Assembly: GCA_022561055.1 (NCBI GenBank)
Contig: JADFRY010000001.1
Span: forward strand, 1 to 57,024
Source: Nanobdellota archaeon
Lineage (GTDB): Archaea; Nanobdellota; Nanobdellia; Pacearchaeales; GW2011-AR1
Reading direction: 5' to 3'
Length of the DNA: 57,024 bases
Below are positions 16,410 to 24,351 of this stretch, in pieces. Both the position numbers and the translations under genes were made by a program. Below the pieces are notes generated by a model. It searched no databases. It worked only from the letters and a program-made list of their open reading frames with translations, and was not told where the DNA came from. Position 1 is the stretch's first letter, and each line of letters opens with the position of its first letter.

Positions 16410-17621
16410 ATGATAACAGACTACTTTATTTTAGCTCTTAAAAATTTAAGAAAAAGAAAATTAAGAGCTTGGCTTACAATGCTGGGCATTTTTATTTCTA
16501 TAGCAACTATTTTTGTTTTGATTAGTCTTTCTTTAGGGCTTCAAAACGCTGTAGAAGAGCAATTTAGACAATTTGGTACAGATAAAATTTTTATTCAACC
16601 AAGAGGACAGATTGCTGGCCCTGGAACAGGTGGTGCTGTTGAATTAACCAAAAATGATGTTGAAGTTGTAGAAAAAGTTATTGGAGTAAAAGATATTACT
16701 TGGTGGATAATTGCTACTGGTGAAATAGAATTTAAGGATGAAAAAAGATTTTTCAATATTATTGGATTTCCACTGGATCAGTCAGATGTGTTTATTGAGA
16801 CTGGATTCTATAAAGCTGATGAAGGAGAAGTTTTGGATGAAGAGGATTTTGGAAAAGTTATGATCGGAAGTCAGTATAAATATAATAATGTCTTTAAAAG
16901 ACCTATCAAAGAAAGAGACATAATTAGTGTTAATGGAAAAAACTTTGTGGTTGAGGGAATTTTGGAATCTCTCGGAAACCCTGCTGATGATAGATTAGTT
17001 TATATGTCTGAAGAAGAGTTTAGAGAAATTACTGAAATTGAAGATAGAATTGATACAATTATTGCGCAAGTTGAACCTGGAGAAGATATTAATGAAGTTG
17101 CTGATAGAATAAAAAGAAAACTCCTAAAGTCGAGAGATCTAACGGAAAAAACGCGTGACTTCTCCATACTGACTCCAGAAGAGGTTTTAGAGACTTTTAG
17201 AATTGTTCTTAATATAATTACCGCTTTTTTATTAGGGGTTGCAGGAATTTCTTTATTGGTTGGAGGTATTGGTATAGTCAATACAATGTACACTTCTGTT
17301 TTGGAAAGGACTAAAGAAATAGGTATAATGAAAGCAGTAGGAGCGAGAAATTCTGATATATTTTTAATTTTCCTAATTGAGTCTGGCTTACTAGGTCTTG
17401 TTGGCGGTGTTATCGGAGTTATTCTAGGATTTGGAATTAGTAAGGGAATAGAGTTTATAGCTATAAATCAGTTAGGTACAACACTTTTACAAGCAGCTTT
17501 TCCTTTTTATTTGGTTGCGGGCTCTTTGTTATTCGCGTTTGTAATAGGAGCTCTTTCAGGAGCTTTGCCTGCTTTGCAAGCCAGTAAACTTAATCCTGTA
17601 GATGCTTTGAGGTATGAATAA
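16410..17621 (+). CDS. ABC transporter permease (MacB/FtsX-like) 2
   Basis: This 403-residue paralogue of the preceding permease shares AWLTMLGIFISIATIFVLIS, GGIGIVNTMYTSVLERTKEIGIMKAVGA and the C-terminal PALQASKLNPVDALRYE. The external domain is more divergent than the helices. It begins 12 bp after the first permease. The pair with one ATPase suggests a two-permease complex, as in other FtsX-type exporters. It arose by tandem duplication. Confidence 0.92.
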   Translation: MITDYFILALKNLRKRKLRAWLTMLGIFISIATIFVLISLSLGLQNAVEEQFRQFGTDKIFIQPRGQIAGPGTGGAVELTKNDVEVVEKVIGVKDITWWIIATGEIEFKDEKRFFNIIGFPLDQSDVFIETGFYKADEGEVLDEEDFGKVMIGSQYKYNNVFKRPIKERDIISVNGKNFVVEGILESLGNPADDRLVYMSEEEFREITEIEDRIDTIIAQVEPGEDINEVADRIKRKLLKSRDLTEKTRDFSILTPEEVLETFRIVLNIITAFLLGVAGISLLVGGIGIVNTMYTSVLERTKEIGIMKAVGARNSDIFLIFLIESGLLGLVGGVIGVILGFGISKGIEFIAINQLGTTLLQAAFPFYLVAGSLLFAFVIGALSGALPALQASKLNPVDALRYE

Positions 17622-17679
17622 GAAAAAATTTATAAACTCCCTATTCTTAACATAAAATCTTTTTAGAAAAAAGTATGAC

Positions 17680-17856
17680 ATGGTAAAAAAATGTATGTAT
17701 TGTTCTATGGAACTTTCCAACGAGAGAGTGATAGATATTTGCGAGAGATGCGGGCATGGTGTTTGGGGAGAAAAAATGTTTTCTGCCATCAAGGAAAATA
17801 TGAAGAATTCTAGAGATAAGGGTGATTTGCACCAAGGTTCTTTAGGAGAATCTTAG
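17680..17856 (+). CDS. Small zinc-ribbon protein (58 aa), absent from the ORF track
   Basis: ATG at 17680 opens MVKKCMYCSMELSNERVIDI, then CERCGHGVWGEKMF, ending with TAG at 17854. Two Cys-X2-Cys pairs (KCMYCS and CERCG) make a likely single zinc site. The rest is a charged helix (AIKENMKNSRDKGDL). It is below the 60-residue cut of the ORF track. Small zinc ribbons of this kind recur in archaeal genomes, often near translation genes, but no function is established. It stands alone between the ABC operon and the ribosomal cluster. Confidence 0.75.
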   Translation: MVKKCMYCSMELSNERVIDICERCGHGVWGEKMFSAIKENMKNSRDKGDLHQGSLGES

Positions 17857-17973
17857 AAGTTAGTCTTTATAGGTTATGGCGCGACCGAAATATTGTTATA
17901 TCAATTTTATTAACCAAAATTCAAATTTTGCAAACCTTTTTAAACTAAAATTCTGAGATAATATTAGCTTCAT

Positions 17974-18237
17974 ATGTTAAAAAGAAAAAGAATTAGGGAG
18001 AAAGGAAAGTTCTCTTTTATGAGATTTTTCCAGAAATTTAATAGTGGAGACTCTGTAGCCGTAGTTAGAGAATTGAGCCAACAAAGTCCTGGTTTTCCAA
18101 AAAGAATACAGGGAAGAACTGGAAAAGTTCTGGGTAAGAGGGGGAATGCATATGAAGTAGAAATTAAAGATTTTAATATGAAAAAACAATATATTATAAA
18201 GCCGATACATTTAAGGAAGGTGGAAAACGCAAAATGA
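17974..18237 (+). CDS. rpl21e: Ribosomal protein eL21
   Basis: The 87-residue basic protein has the SH3-like eL21 core: GDSVAVVRELSQQSPGFPKR, FQGRTGKVLGKRGNAYEVEI-like pattern (here IQGRTGKVLG) and the tail KKQYIIKPIHLRKV. It belongs to the large ribosomal subunit. The order eL21, RpoF, DUF655 is conserved in many archaea. Its stop overlaps the rpoF start. The ORF's internal Met at MRFFQK is less likely because the basic N-terminus is typical. Confidence 0.93.
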   Translation: MLKRKRIREKGKFSFMRFFQKFNSGDSVAVVRELSQQSPGFPKRIQGRTGKVLGKRGNAYEVEIKDFNMKKQYIIKPIHLRKVENAK

Positions 18238-18533
18238 TAATAAATATGAAACCTTTGAACTTAATAGAAGTAAAGGAATTAGTCAAAGACTTAGATGAAA
18301 AAAAGGAGCTTAAGGAGTATTTGAAAAAATTTGTAAAACTTTCAAAAGATAAGTCTGATAAATTGGCTGAAGAATTGAGGGAGTTAGGAAATGTTAAAAT
18401 AAAGGAAGAATATTTAGTTAAGATTATTGAGTTTCTCCCGAAAGACACGGTGGATTTAAATAAAATTTTTCATGATATCTCTCTTGACGAAAAAGAAACA
18501 AATGAAATTTTGGAAATTGTTAAGAAATATTGA
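18234..18533 (+). CDS. rpoF: DNA-directed RNA polymerase subunit F (Rpo4/RPB4-like)
   Basis: The 99-residue acidic/basic helical protein fits archaeal RpoF, the partner of RpoE in the polymerase stalk. It has an N-terminal segment PLNLIEVKELVKDL and a C-terminal HRDC-like helix bundle (YLVKIIEFLPKDTVDLNKIF). It overlaps eL21 by 4 bp and the next gene by 4 bp, so translation is coupled. Assignment rests on length, composition and the conserved eL21-rpoF-DUF655 order. Confidence 0.85.
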   Translation: MIINMKPLNLIEVKELVKDLDEKKELKEYLKKFVKLSKDKSDKLAEELRELGNVKIKEEYLVKIIEFLPKDTVDLNKIFHDISLDEKETNEILEIVKKY

Positions 18534-19075
18534 AAATGAGAAGGAAAGACGATTATGCAATTGTACTAGATTACCTACCGCATGGTTATCCACTAGAAGG
18601 AAAAATGCATCCTATAGTGCAAGCTGTTGGAGAAAAGTATTTTTCCCTTTTAGAATTGGCTCCAACTAGAGGAAAGTCTTTTAATCTAAATGAAAAAATT
18701 TATATAGGGCCTGAAAAAAGGGATAAGATATACTATATTATTGGACGACTTCGAAAAGACAAGCTTACTGAAACTGCGAAGACCCAACTAAAAGATTTTA
18801 TATCGCAGGTTGTTGGGGAGCAAGAAAAGAAATTTATAAGTTTCTTTAATAACTCACAAGCAATTAACATGAGATTGCATCAAATTGAACTCTTACCAGG
18901 ATTTGGAAAAAAACATACAGATGAAATCTTAGCGATGAGAGAGAAAAAACCTTTTGAGTCTTTTAAAGATATTAAGAAAAGGGTTAGCACTCTGCCTGAC
19001 CCAAAGAGGGCTATTGAAAAAAGAATTTGGGAAGAAATATTAGAAAATCCAAGACATGTTCTTTTCGTAAATTAA
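18530..19075 (+). CDS. DUF655 protein (COG1491), predicted RNA-binding
   Basis: The 181 residues match DUF655. The N-terminal part has an OB-like segment (DDYAIVLDYLPHGYP and EKIYIGPEKRDKI). The C-terminal part has a helix-hairpin-helix region (LLPGFGKKHTDEILAMREKKPFESF). The family is archaeal and thought to bind nucleic acid, but its role is unknown. In many archaea ksgA follows; here the next gene is rps13 with no gap, so two conserved strings have been joined. Confidence 0.88.
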   Translation: MKMRRKDDYAIVLDYLPHGYPLEGKMHPIVQAVGEKYFSLLELAPTRGKSFNLNEKIYIGPEKRDKIYYIIGRLRKDKLTETAKTQLKDFISQVVGEQEKKFISFFNNSQAINMRLHQIELLPGFGKKHTDEILAMREKKPFESFKDIKKRVSTLPDPKRAIEKRIWEEILENPRHVLFVN

Positions 19076-19555
19076 ATGGCTGACAAAAAAAAGCAATATC
19101 TGGAAGAAAGTGATGAAATCTTAGTTAGAATTTCTGGATATGATGTTCCTGGAAATAAAAATATTTATACTGGTTTAACAAGAATTAAGGGTGTCTCTTG
19201 GAACATTTCTAATGCTTTATGCACTAAGCTTAACTTAGACCGAAACAAAAAGATATCTGAGCTTAGCAAAGATAGGATTGCTAAAATTGAACAAGCTTTA
19301 AAAAATTTAGAAGTTCTTGACTTTATAAAAAATAGAAGAGTTGATTTCGATAGTGGTGAATCGACTCATTTATTTGGGGTTGAATTAGAAATGAGAAAAG
19401 AATTTGATATCAAAAGACTAAAAAAAATAAAAAGTTATAAAGGAATGAGACATGCATTAAAACTTCCTGTGAGAGGACAAAGAACAAGAAGCCATTTTAG
19501 AAAAACAGGGATAGCTGTAGGAGTTAAGAGACCTAAGGTAGGTAAAAAAAGTTAA
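19076..19555 (+). CDS. rps13: Ribosomal protein uS13
   Basis: The 159-residue protein has the uS13 start VRISGYDVPGNKNIYTGLT, the H2TH-like middle and the basic C-terminal motif RGQRTRSHFRKTG. It sits in the head of the 30S subunit and contacts tRNA and the 50S subunit. It starts directly after the DUF655 stop and leads the standard archaeal uS13-uS4-uS11-RpoD order. Confidence 0.97.
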   Translation: MADKKKQYLEESDEILVRISGYDVPGNKNIYTGLTRIKGVSWNISNALCTKLNLDRNKKISELSKDRIAKIEQALKNLEVLDFIKNRRVDFDSGESTHLFGVELEMRKEFDIKRLKKIKSYKGMRHALKLPVRGQRTRSHFRKTGIAVGVKRPKVGKKS

Positions 19556-19572
19556 TAAGAAAATAAAACAAA

Positions 19573-20076
19573 ATGATTAGAAAACATAAAAAATTTTCAT
19601 GGCCAAGAAAATTATATGATAAACAAAGAATTTTAGAGGAAAATAAATTAGTGGAAAAATACGGTCTGAAAAACAAAAGAGAAATCTGGAAAACTGAAGC
19701 AAAAATTAAACATTTCAGAAATAGAACAAAGAGTCTTATTACTGCTAGTCAAGAAGAGCAAAATAAATTCTTTGACAAGTTAAATAAAATTGGTTTCGAT
19801 GTTAAAACAATCGCAGATGTTTTGGCTCTTAGTAAAGAAGATTTGTTAAAAAGGATGTTAACTAATATTGTTGTTAGCAAAGGTCTGGCAAATACGCCTA
19901 AACAAGCGCGACAGATGATAGTTCATAAGAGGATTGCTATAGATAACAAAACTGTTAATGTCCCTAGTTATCTAGTTAAAGTTACTGAAGAAAATCTGAT
20001 AAGTTTTAAGAAGAAATATAAAAAATTAAAGATTGCTAAAAAGAAAGAAAGTAAAGAAATAAAAAATGAAAGCTGA
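19573..20076 (+). CDS. rps4: Ribosomal protein uS4
   Basis: The 167 residues have the archaeal uS4 N-terminus (KKFSWPRKLYDKQRILEENKLVEKYGLKN, shown here in part) and the S4 RNA-binding domain (ANTPKQARQMIVHKRIAIDN and VNVPSYLV). It is a primary 16S rRNA binder. It lies 17 bp after uS13 and its 3' end overlaps the uS11 start by 11 bp. Confidence 0.97.
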   Translation: MIRKHKKFSWPRKLYDKQRILEENKLVEKYGLKNKREIWKTEAKIKHFRNRTKSLITASQEEQNKFFDKLNKIGFDVKTIADVLALSKEDLLKRMLTNIVVSKGLANTPKQARQMIVHKRIAIDNKTVNVPSYLVKVTEENLISFKKKYKKLKIAKKKESKEIKNES

Positions 20077-20539
20077 AGAACAACAAATCAAAATGAAAGC
20101 TGAAGAAGTAAATGAAGATAAACCGATGGAGAAAATTGTAGCGTCGAAAAAGCAGGAAAAAAAAGAGAGTCGAACGGGAATTGCTTATATTTTTAGTTCA
20201 TTTAATAATACAATAGTTCATATAACTGATTTGGCTGGAAATACTATATCACGGGTTAGTGGTGGAATGGTAACTAAACATGATCGGCTAAAAGCTAATC
20301 CAACTACTGCGATGTTTGTTGCTAAAAGAGCAGCAGAAAGGGCAAGAGATGTTGGAATAAATAATCTTTATATTAGAATAAAAGGTAAAACGAGGGCTAC
20401 TGGAACAGGACCTGGCGCTCATGCAGTTGTTAAAACTCTCGGAAAAGAAGGATTTAAAATTGTTAGTATTGTAGATGTAACAAGAATTCCTCGTGGTGGA
20501 CCAAAGAAAAAGGGAGGTCGGAGAGGTAGAAGGGTTTAA
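20066..20539 (+). CDS. rps11: Ribosomal protein uS11
   Basis: The core GIAYIFSSFNNTIVHITDLAG, RVSGGMVTKHDR and the C-terminal IPRGGPKKKGGRRGRRV identify uS11. It helps form the 30S platform near the 16S 3' end. The predicted start gives a charged 30-residue extension (MKAEEQQIKMKAEEV) that looks like a short internal duplication. A later Met (20093 or 20126) could be the true start. The extension is the only unusual part. Confidence 0.96.
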   Translation: MKAEEQQIKMKAEEVNEDKPMEKIVASKKQEKKESRTGIAYIFSSFNNTIVHITDLAGNTISRVSGGMVTKHDRLKANPTTAMFVAKRAAERARDVGINNLYIRIKGKTRATGTGPGAHAVVKTLGKEGFKIVSIVDVTRIPRGGPKKKGGRRGRRV

Positions 20540-20581
20540 AGACTCTCAAGAATCTTTAAGCGTTCAAGCTTAAACCTGAAG

Positions 20582-20589
20582 ATTTAAAA
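20582..20589 (+). promoter_or_regulatory. Possible internal TATA-like box before rpoD
   Basis: TTTAAAAA lies about 26 bp upstream of the rpoD ATG (20612), after a 72-bp spacer that contains the inverted-looking CTTTAAGCGTTCAAGCTTAAA. It may give the polymerase gene its own start within the ribosomal operon. Confidence 0.4.
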
Positions 20590-20611
20590 ACTGTATCTTT
20601 TTGTTATCAAA

Positions 20612-21310
20612 ATGGAAGTTATAAAAAAAACGCCTGAGAAATTGATTTTGAGAATGCCTGCAAATTATAGCCTTGCTAATGCTATCAGAAGAAATACTGA
20701 CGAGATTCCTGTTCTTGCTGTTGATGAAGTTGAAATATTCAAAAATGATTCTGCTTTGTATGATGAATTCTTAGCGCATAGAATTGGTTTAATCCCGCTG
20801 AAAACAGATAGTAAAATGGGGGTAAAAACAAAGATTAAGTTAAAACTTGTAAAATCCGGTCAAGGGACTATTTATTCTGGCGATTTAAAAGGTGGTACAA
20901 AAGTCGTTTATTCGAAGATTCCTATAACTCTTTTAGAAAAAGACCAAGAAATAGAATTGGTGGCAACCGCGCGGCTTGGAAAAGGAACTGAGCACGCAAA
21001 ATATTCTCCTGGATTGTGTTACTTTAGACATATTTTAGAAGTAAAGGGAAAAAATCCGAATATAAATAAAATAATAGAAAAATCTAAAGGTGTTATTAAA
21101 TCTGAAAAGAAGGGAGATAAATGGCTTTGTGATTTGCCTGAGTCTGATGTTGATGAAATTATTAAAATTGATAAAGAGGCTATAAAAGATAGTGAGGAGA
21201 TTTTATTTTTTATAGAGTCGTTTGGCCAGATAGAAGCGAAGGATATTCTTATAAAGGCAATTGACGCTCTTGGAAATAACTTGAGCGAGTTTGAAAAGGC
21301 GCTTAAGTAG
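20612..21310 (+). CDS. rpoD: DNA-directed RNA polymerase subunit D (Rpo3)
   Basis: The 232 residues match archaeal RpoD, the alpha-like assembly subunit. Evidence includes the dimerisation motif YSLANAIRRNTDEIPVLAVDEVE, FLAHRIGLIPLKTD, HAKYSPGLCYFRH and a helical C-terminus (FIESFGQIEAKDILIKAIDAL). Only two cysteines occur, so the four-Cys iron-sulfur insert seen in some archaea is absent. The gene follows uS11 by 72 bp. Confidence 0.96.
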   Translation: MEVIKKTPEKLILRMPANYSLANAIRRNTDEIPVLAVDEVEIFKNDSALYDEFLAHRIGLIPLKTDSKMGVKTKIKLKLVKSGQGTIYSGDLKGGTKVVYSKIPITLLEKDQEIELVATARLGKGTEHAKYSPGLCYFRHILEVKGKNPNINKIIEKSKGVIKSEKKGDKWLCDLPESDVDEIIKIDKEAIKDSEEILFFIESFGQIEAKDILIKAIDALGNNLSEFEKALK

Positions 21311-21368
21311 TAACGCTTTGGTCTGGGATGCAAACGACCTGCGAAGGTTCGAATCCTTGTCTACGAAT
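21307..21368 (+). other. tRNA-like T arm and 3' end between rpoD and rpl18e
   Basis: The 70-bp gap holds GAAGG-TTCGAAT-CCTTG, a tRNA T arm with one mismatched pair, followed by TCTACGA and an A that would be an acceptor 3' strand. A GTAG at the end of rpoD can pair with CTAC, but no ordinary D arm or anticodon arm fits in the space. In Haloarcula a tRNA-Leu gene precedes eL18-uL13-uS9, so this may be a decayed tRNA. A 3' half of a split tRNA is the other option. Confidence 0.4.
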
Positions 21369-21380
21369 CTCATAAGAAAG

Positions 21381-21764
21381 ATGATAAGCAAAACAAAAAT
21401 CGCGAAAAGATTGAAAAGAAAAAAAGACAAAGAAATAGTTGAAACTATAATTGCTGCTAAAAAAAATAAAGATTGGAATAAAGTTGTGCAGGTAATCTCT
21501 GGGTCAAGAAGAAAATATGCGTCGGTAAATTTAAAAGAAATTGAAAAACAAACAACTACTGGTGATACTGTCGTAATTCCTGGAAAAGTTTTGGGCATTG
21601 GAAATATAACTAAAAAAGTCAGGGTATGTGCTTTGGGTTTTTCAGATTCTGCAAGAGAGAAATTGAAATCCGCAAATGGAGAAATTGTTACAATCTTTGA
21701 AGAAATAAATAAAAATCCAAAAGCCGAGGGAATTAAAATAATAACTAATAGGAGTAATGGTTAA
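21381..21764 (+). CDS. rpl18e: Ribosomal protein eL18
   Basis: The ORF track begins at 21291 inside rpoD, but that extension reads through the tRNA-like stretch. The family starts near MISKTKIAKRLKRKKDKEIV (21381), giving 127 residues. Matching features are VNLKEIEKQTTTGDTVVIPGKVLG and VCALGFSDSAREKL. It is a large-subunit protein. It abuts rpl13 directly, as in the conserved eL18-uL13-uS9 order. Confidence 0.93.
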   Translation: MISKTKIAKRLKRKKDKEIVETIIAAKKNKDWNKVVQVISGSRRKYASVNLKEIEKQTTTGDTVVIPGKVLGIGNITKKVRVCALGFSDSAREKLKSANGEIVTIFEEINKNPKAEGIKIITNRSNG

Positions 21765-22166
21765 ATGAATGAAATAATTATTGATGCTAATAATGCTGTG
21801 CTTGGAAGATTGGCGAGTCATGCGGCGAAGCAATCTTTGATTGGTAAAAAAGTTGTTATTGTTAATTGTGAAGATGCCGTAATTGTGGGAAAACCCAAGT
21901 CAATTATTAAAGAATATATTGAAACAAGGCAAAGGGGTGGATCTAGTTTGAAGGGTCCGTTTTTTCCTAAATCTCCAGAAAAAATTGTTAAAAGGACTTT
22001 AAGAGGTATGTTATCATACAAGCAAGGCAGGGGAAGAGACGCTTTAAAAAGAATTATTTGTTATAATAAAACTCCTGACGAATACAAAGAAATGAAAAAA
22101 ATTGTTGCAGGAAAAGAGAAAAAAATTAAAACAATTAAACTGAAAGATTTGAGTGAGAAGATATAA
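21765..22166 (+). CDS. rpl13: Ribosomal protein uL13
   Basis: The 133-residue protein shows the uL13 pattern IDANNAVLGRLASHAAKQSL, VIVNCEDAVIVGKP, GPFFPKSPEKIVKRTLRGML and LKRIICYNKTPDEY. It binds 23S rRNA early in 50S assembly. It starts immediately after the eL18 stop and ends immediately before uS9, indicating tight operon coupling. Confidence 0.96.
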   Translation: MNEIIIDANNAVLGRLASHAAKQSLIGKKVVIVNCEDAVIVGKPKSIIKEYIETRQRGGSSLKGPFFPKSPEKIVKRTLRGMLSYKQGRGRDALKRIICYNKTPDEYKEMKKIVAGKEKKIKTIKLKDLSEKI

Positions 22167-22574
22167 ATGAGTGAAAAGATGATAGTTGTTGCTGGTAAGA
22201 GGAAAACTTCTATAGCTAAAGTGAAAATCAAAGATGGTGACAATAAAGTAATTTATAATGGGTTGCCTTATACTGAATTGAGATTGTTTCATAAACTTGC
22301 GTTGTCTGAACCGATAAGAATCTGCATGCATGTTCTTGGAAAATTTAATTTTGACATTGAAATAAAAACTTTTGGGGGAGGAAAAGAATCGCAGATTCAA
22401 GCTGCTAGATTAGGAATTGCGAAAGCATTAGTTAAATTTACAAATTCAATGGAGTTAAAAAAAGCTTTTCTAGATTATGATAGACATTTACTTATTGCTG
22501 ATACGAGGAGAAAAGAAACCTGTAAACCTGGTGATTCCAAAGCGCGCGCAAAAAGACAGACGAGTTATAGATAG
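22167..22574 (+). CDS. rps9: Ribosomal protein uS9
   Basis: The 135-residue protein has VVAGKRKTSIAKVKIKDGD, the middle GGGKESQIQAARLGIAKAL and the universal tail KARAKRQTSYR, whose final Arg reaches the P-site tRNA. It ends the ribosomal run. rpoN, which usually follows in archaea, has moved to 13.3 kb. The next gene, xerA, is convergent with a 2-bp gap. Confidence 0.97.
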   Translation: MSEKMIVVAGKRKTSIAKVKIKDGDNKVIYNGLPYTELRLFHKLALSEPIRICMHVLGKFNFDIEIKTFGGGKESQIQAARLGIAKALVKFTNSMELKKAFLDYDRHLLIADTRRKETCKPGDSKARAKRQTSYR

Positions 22575-22576
22575 TT

Positions 22577-23389
22577 CTATAAATTATCAAGAGGGTTCTT
22601 TATTTTCTTTAATTCTTCCGACGATACATGAGTATATATTTGAGTTGTAGAAATGTTCGCATGTCCGAGCAAAACCTGTATCATTCTTATATCTGTTCCA
22701 TTTTCTAAAAGATGTGTAGCGAAACTGTGTCTTAGTGTGTGTGGCGTGACTTTTTTATTTATGCCTGCTTTTTGTTTTGTATGTTTAACAATTTTTTGTA
22801 TATTACGTGTTGTTAATGGCCTGTCTCTCGAAAATAAATAGACATTATTTTTTTTCTTTTGTAAATAATGATGTAACTCTTTAGCTAGATTTTCTGAAAT
22901 GGTAAATATTCTGTCTTTCGAACCTTTTCCCTTTCTTACTTTTCCTATTTTTTCCTCAAAGTTTAAGTCGTCTTTCTTTAAATTTACAAGTTCGGAAACT
23001 CTTAAACCAGAAGAATAAAGTAAAGAAATTATTAAGCGAGATTTTTTTGTTTCTGCTGAATCAATTAATTTTTTTACTTCTTCTTTTGTTAATACTTCTG
23101 GGAGAATCATATCTTTTTTTGGGATTTTAATTTTTCCAAACTCTTTATCTAAAATTTCTATATAAAAGAATTTTAATGCTGCTGCTGCAAGCATGATTGT
23201 ATTTTTAGATTTAGATTCAAAAAGGAAAGCAAGATATTTTTTAACATCCTCTTCATTTAAATCTTTCGTTGGTTTAGTTGTTTGATCTAAAAATTTTTGA
23301 ACAAAAAAAGAATAATTTCTTAGAGTTAACGGGGAGAAACCACGAATTTTTAATTCAATCTGTAATTTATCTACTTCTTTTTCTACCAT
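22577..23389 (-). CDS. xerA: Tyrosine recombinase XerA/XerC-D-like
   Basis: The 270-residue enzyme has an N-terminal SAM-like core-binding domain (LRNYSFFVQKFLDQT) and a catalytic domain with SSGLRVSELVNL, KGKGSKDR, HTLRHSFATHLLENG, LLGHANI and the nucleophile region QIYTHVSSEELKK. The full Arg-Lys-His-Arg-His-Tyr set is visible. Archaeal XerA resolves chromosome dimers at dif. The compact size and lack of phage-like neighbours favour a housekeeping XerA over a mobile integrase. No dif site was identified. Confidence 0.88.
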   Translation of the reverse strand: MVEKEVDKLQIELKIRGFSPLTLRNYSFFVQKFLDQTTKPTKDLNEEDVKKYLAFLFESKSKNTIMLAAAALKFFYIEILDKEFGKIKIPKKDMILPEVLTKEEVKKLIDSAETKKSRLIISLLYSSGLRVSELVNLKKDDLNFEEKIGKVRKGKGSKDRIFTISENLAKELHHYLQKKKNNVYLFSRDRPLTTRNIQKIVKHTKQKAGINKKVTPHTLRHSFATHLLENGTDIRMIQVLLGHANISTTQIYTHVSSEELKKIKNPLDNL

Positions 23390-23463
23390 TTTCCCCTTTT
23401 ACTAAAGAATTAAAACGAACTCCTATTTAAGTCTTTCAGAAACTTTAAAAAGATATTTTCCCA

Positions 23464-23757
23464 ATGAGAATCATGGGAGAAAGAGGAGAAACTTTAATGA
23501 GGATTGTTGTGTTCATTGTTACTGGGATAGTCCTTTATTTTTGGGCTTATTTAATTGGGGTCTTTGTTATTATTAATTTTATTTGGACATTTATATCTGG
23601 AAAGAGAATAAGGGATGTAGCAGAACTTTCAGAAACATGGAATACTCAGAAATATGTGTTCATAAGATATTTGGTTTTCTTATCAAATGAAAGACCGTTT
23701 CCATTTACTAAGTTGACTAAAAATATAAGTAAGTATTCTAAATCAAAAAGTTTTTGA
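23464..23757 (+). CDS. DUF4389-like small membrane protein
   Basis: The 97 residues have two close membrane helices (IVVFIVTGIVLYFWAYLIGV and FVIINFIWTFISG) followed by a charged cytoplasmic part. The sequence resembles the DUF4389 domain, whose function is unknown. An alternative start is the second Met (MGERGE). It is divergent from xerA across 74 bp that contain one copy of the dispersed CGAACT motif. Confidence 0.6.
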   Translation: MRIMGERGETLMRIVVFIVTGIVLYFWAYLIGVFVIINFIWTFISGKRIRDVAELSETWNTQKYVFIRYLVFLSNERPFPFTKLTKNISKYSKSKSF

Positions 23758-23780
23758 GTTTCTTTGTTTGAACTTTGGGA

Positions 23781-23873
23781 TGCAAGAGAAATCTTTTATG
23801 GATTTCTCTGCACAGAGAATTGCTTATAATTGCAATTCTCTTGTGTCCAAGGATTCTTTCTCAGAATCCTTGG
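23781..23873. repeat. Three consecutive intergenic hairpins
   Basis: Three separate stem-loops follow each other: AGAGAAATC/GATTTCTCT (within 23781-23812), GAGAATTGC/GCAATTCTC (within 23811-23845), and CCAAGGATTC/GAATCCTTGG (23847-23873, a perfect 10-bp stem). Loops are about 7 bases each. They fill the gap between the convergent DUF4389 and pilin-like genes. A bidirectional terminator or a structured RNA fits the position. Confidence 0.75.
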
Positions 23874-23886
23874 CATAATTATTTTA

Positions 23887-24351
23887 TTATAAGCAAGCTG
23901 GTAGGATTTCTTTAGACTCTAATGTACAATCATTAATGCTTATGATTAAAGTTTTTGGGTTTGTTAGTCCTTCTACATCAAAATAATATGTTTTTGTTTC
24001 TCCTGCGTCTGGGATTACACAATTTCCGCCGCAAGAAAACCCACAAAGAAATTCTAAACTATTTGTATCTGAACTTGTAACGAAACCTATTGAGTTTATT
24101 TCAATATTGGATGTAATAGTTCTTTCAATTGTTACTTCTAGTTCATTAGTTTCTTTATTGTAACATGCTTTTTCAATTGTAGTTGGATGTTGTATTTTTA
24201 TATCTGTACAAGAAAATGCTGGAGAAAGTTGTTCTGTTACTGTATTTATTGAACTATACAATATGCCTGCTGAAACTATGCTAATTAATATAATGAAAAC
24301 AACTCCGATAACTTCTGCGATTCCTTTTTTATTATTTTTTATTTTCTGCAT
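23887..24351 (-). CDS. Archaeal type IV pilin-like protein
   Basis: The N-terminus NKKGIAEVIGVVFIILISIV is a class III signal: a basic start, a processing site after KKG and a hydrophobic assembly helix. The remaining 120 residues are predicted beta-rich and hold several cysteines (FSCTDIK, CGFSCGGNC, LPACL), suggesting disulfides outside the cell. A pilus or adhesin subunit is likely; no archaellum genes are near. Its start overlaps the 3' end of the metallopeptidase gene by 13 bp, so the two are probably translated together. Confidence 0.8.
   Translation of the reverse strand: MQKIKNNKKGIAEVIGVVFIILISIVSAGILYSSINTVTEQLSPAFSCTDIKIQHPTTIEKACYNKETNELEVTIERTITSNIEINSIGFVTSSDTNSLEFLCGFSCGGNCVIPDAGETKTYYFDVEGLTNPKTLIISINDCTLESKEILPACL

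Noticed and set aside
21291-21380. N-terminal extension of eL18 in the ORF track
   Set aside because: It overlaps rpoD and the tRNA-like stretch and has no counterpart in the eL18 family; the ATG at 21381 fits.
22653-22841. Plus-strand ORF inside xerA
   Set aside because: It is a shadow of the recombinase frame with no promoter or family pattern.
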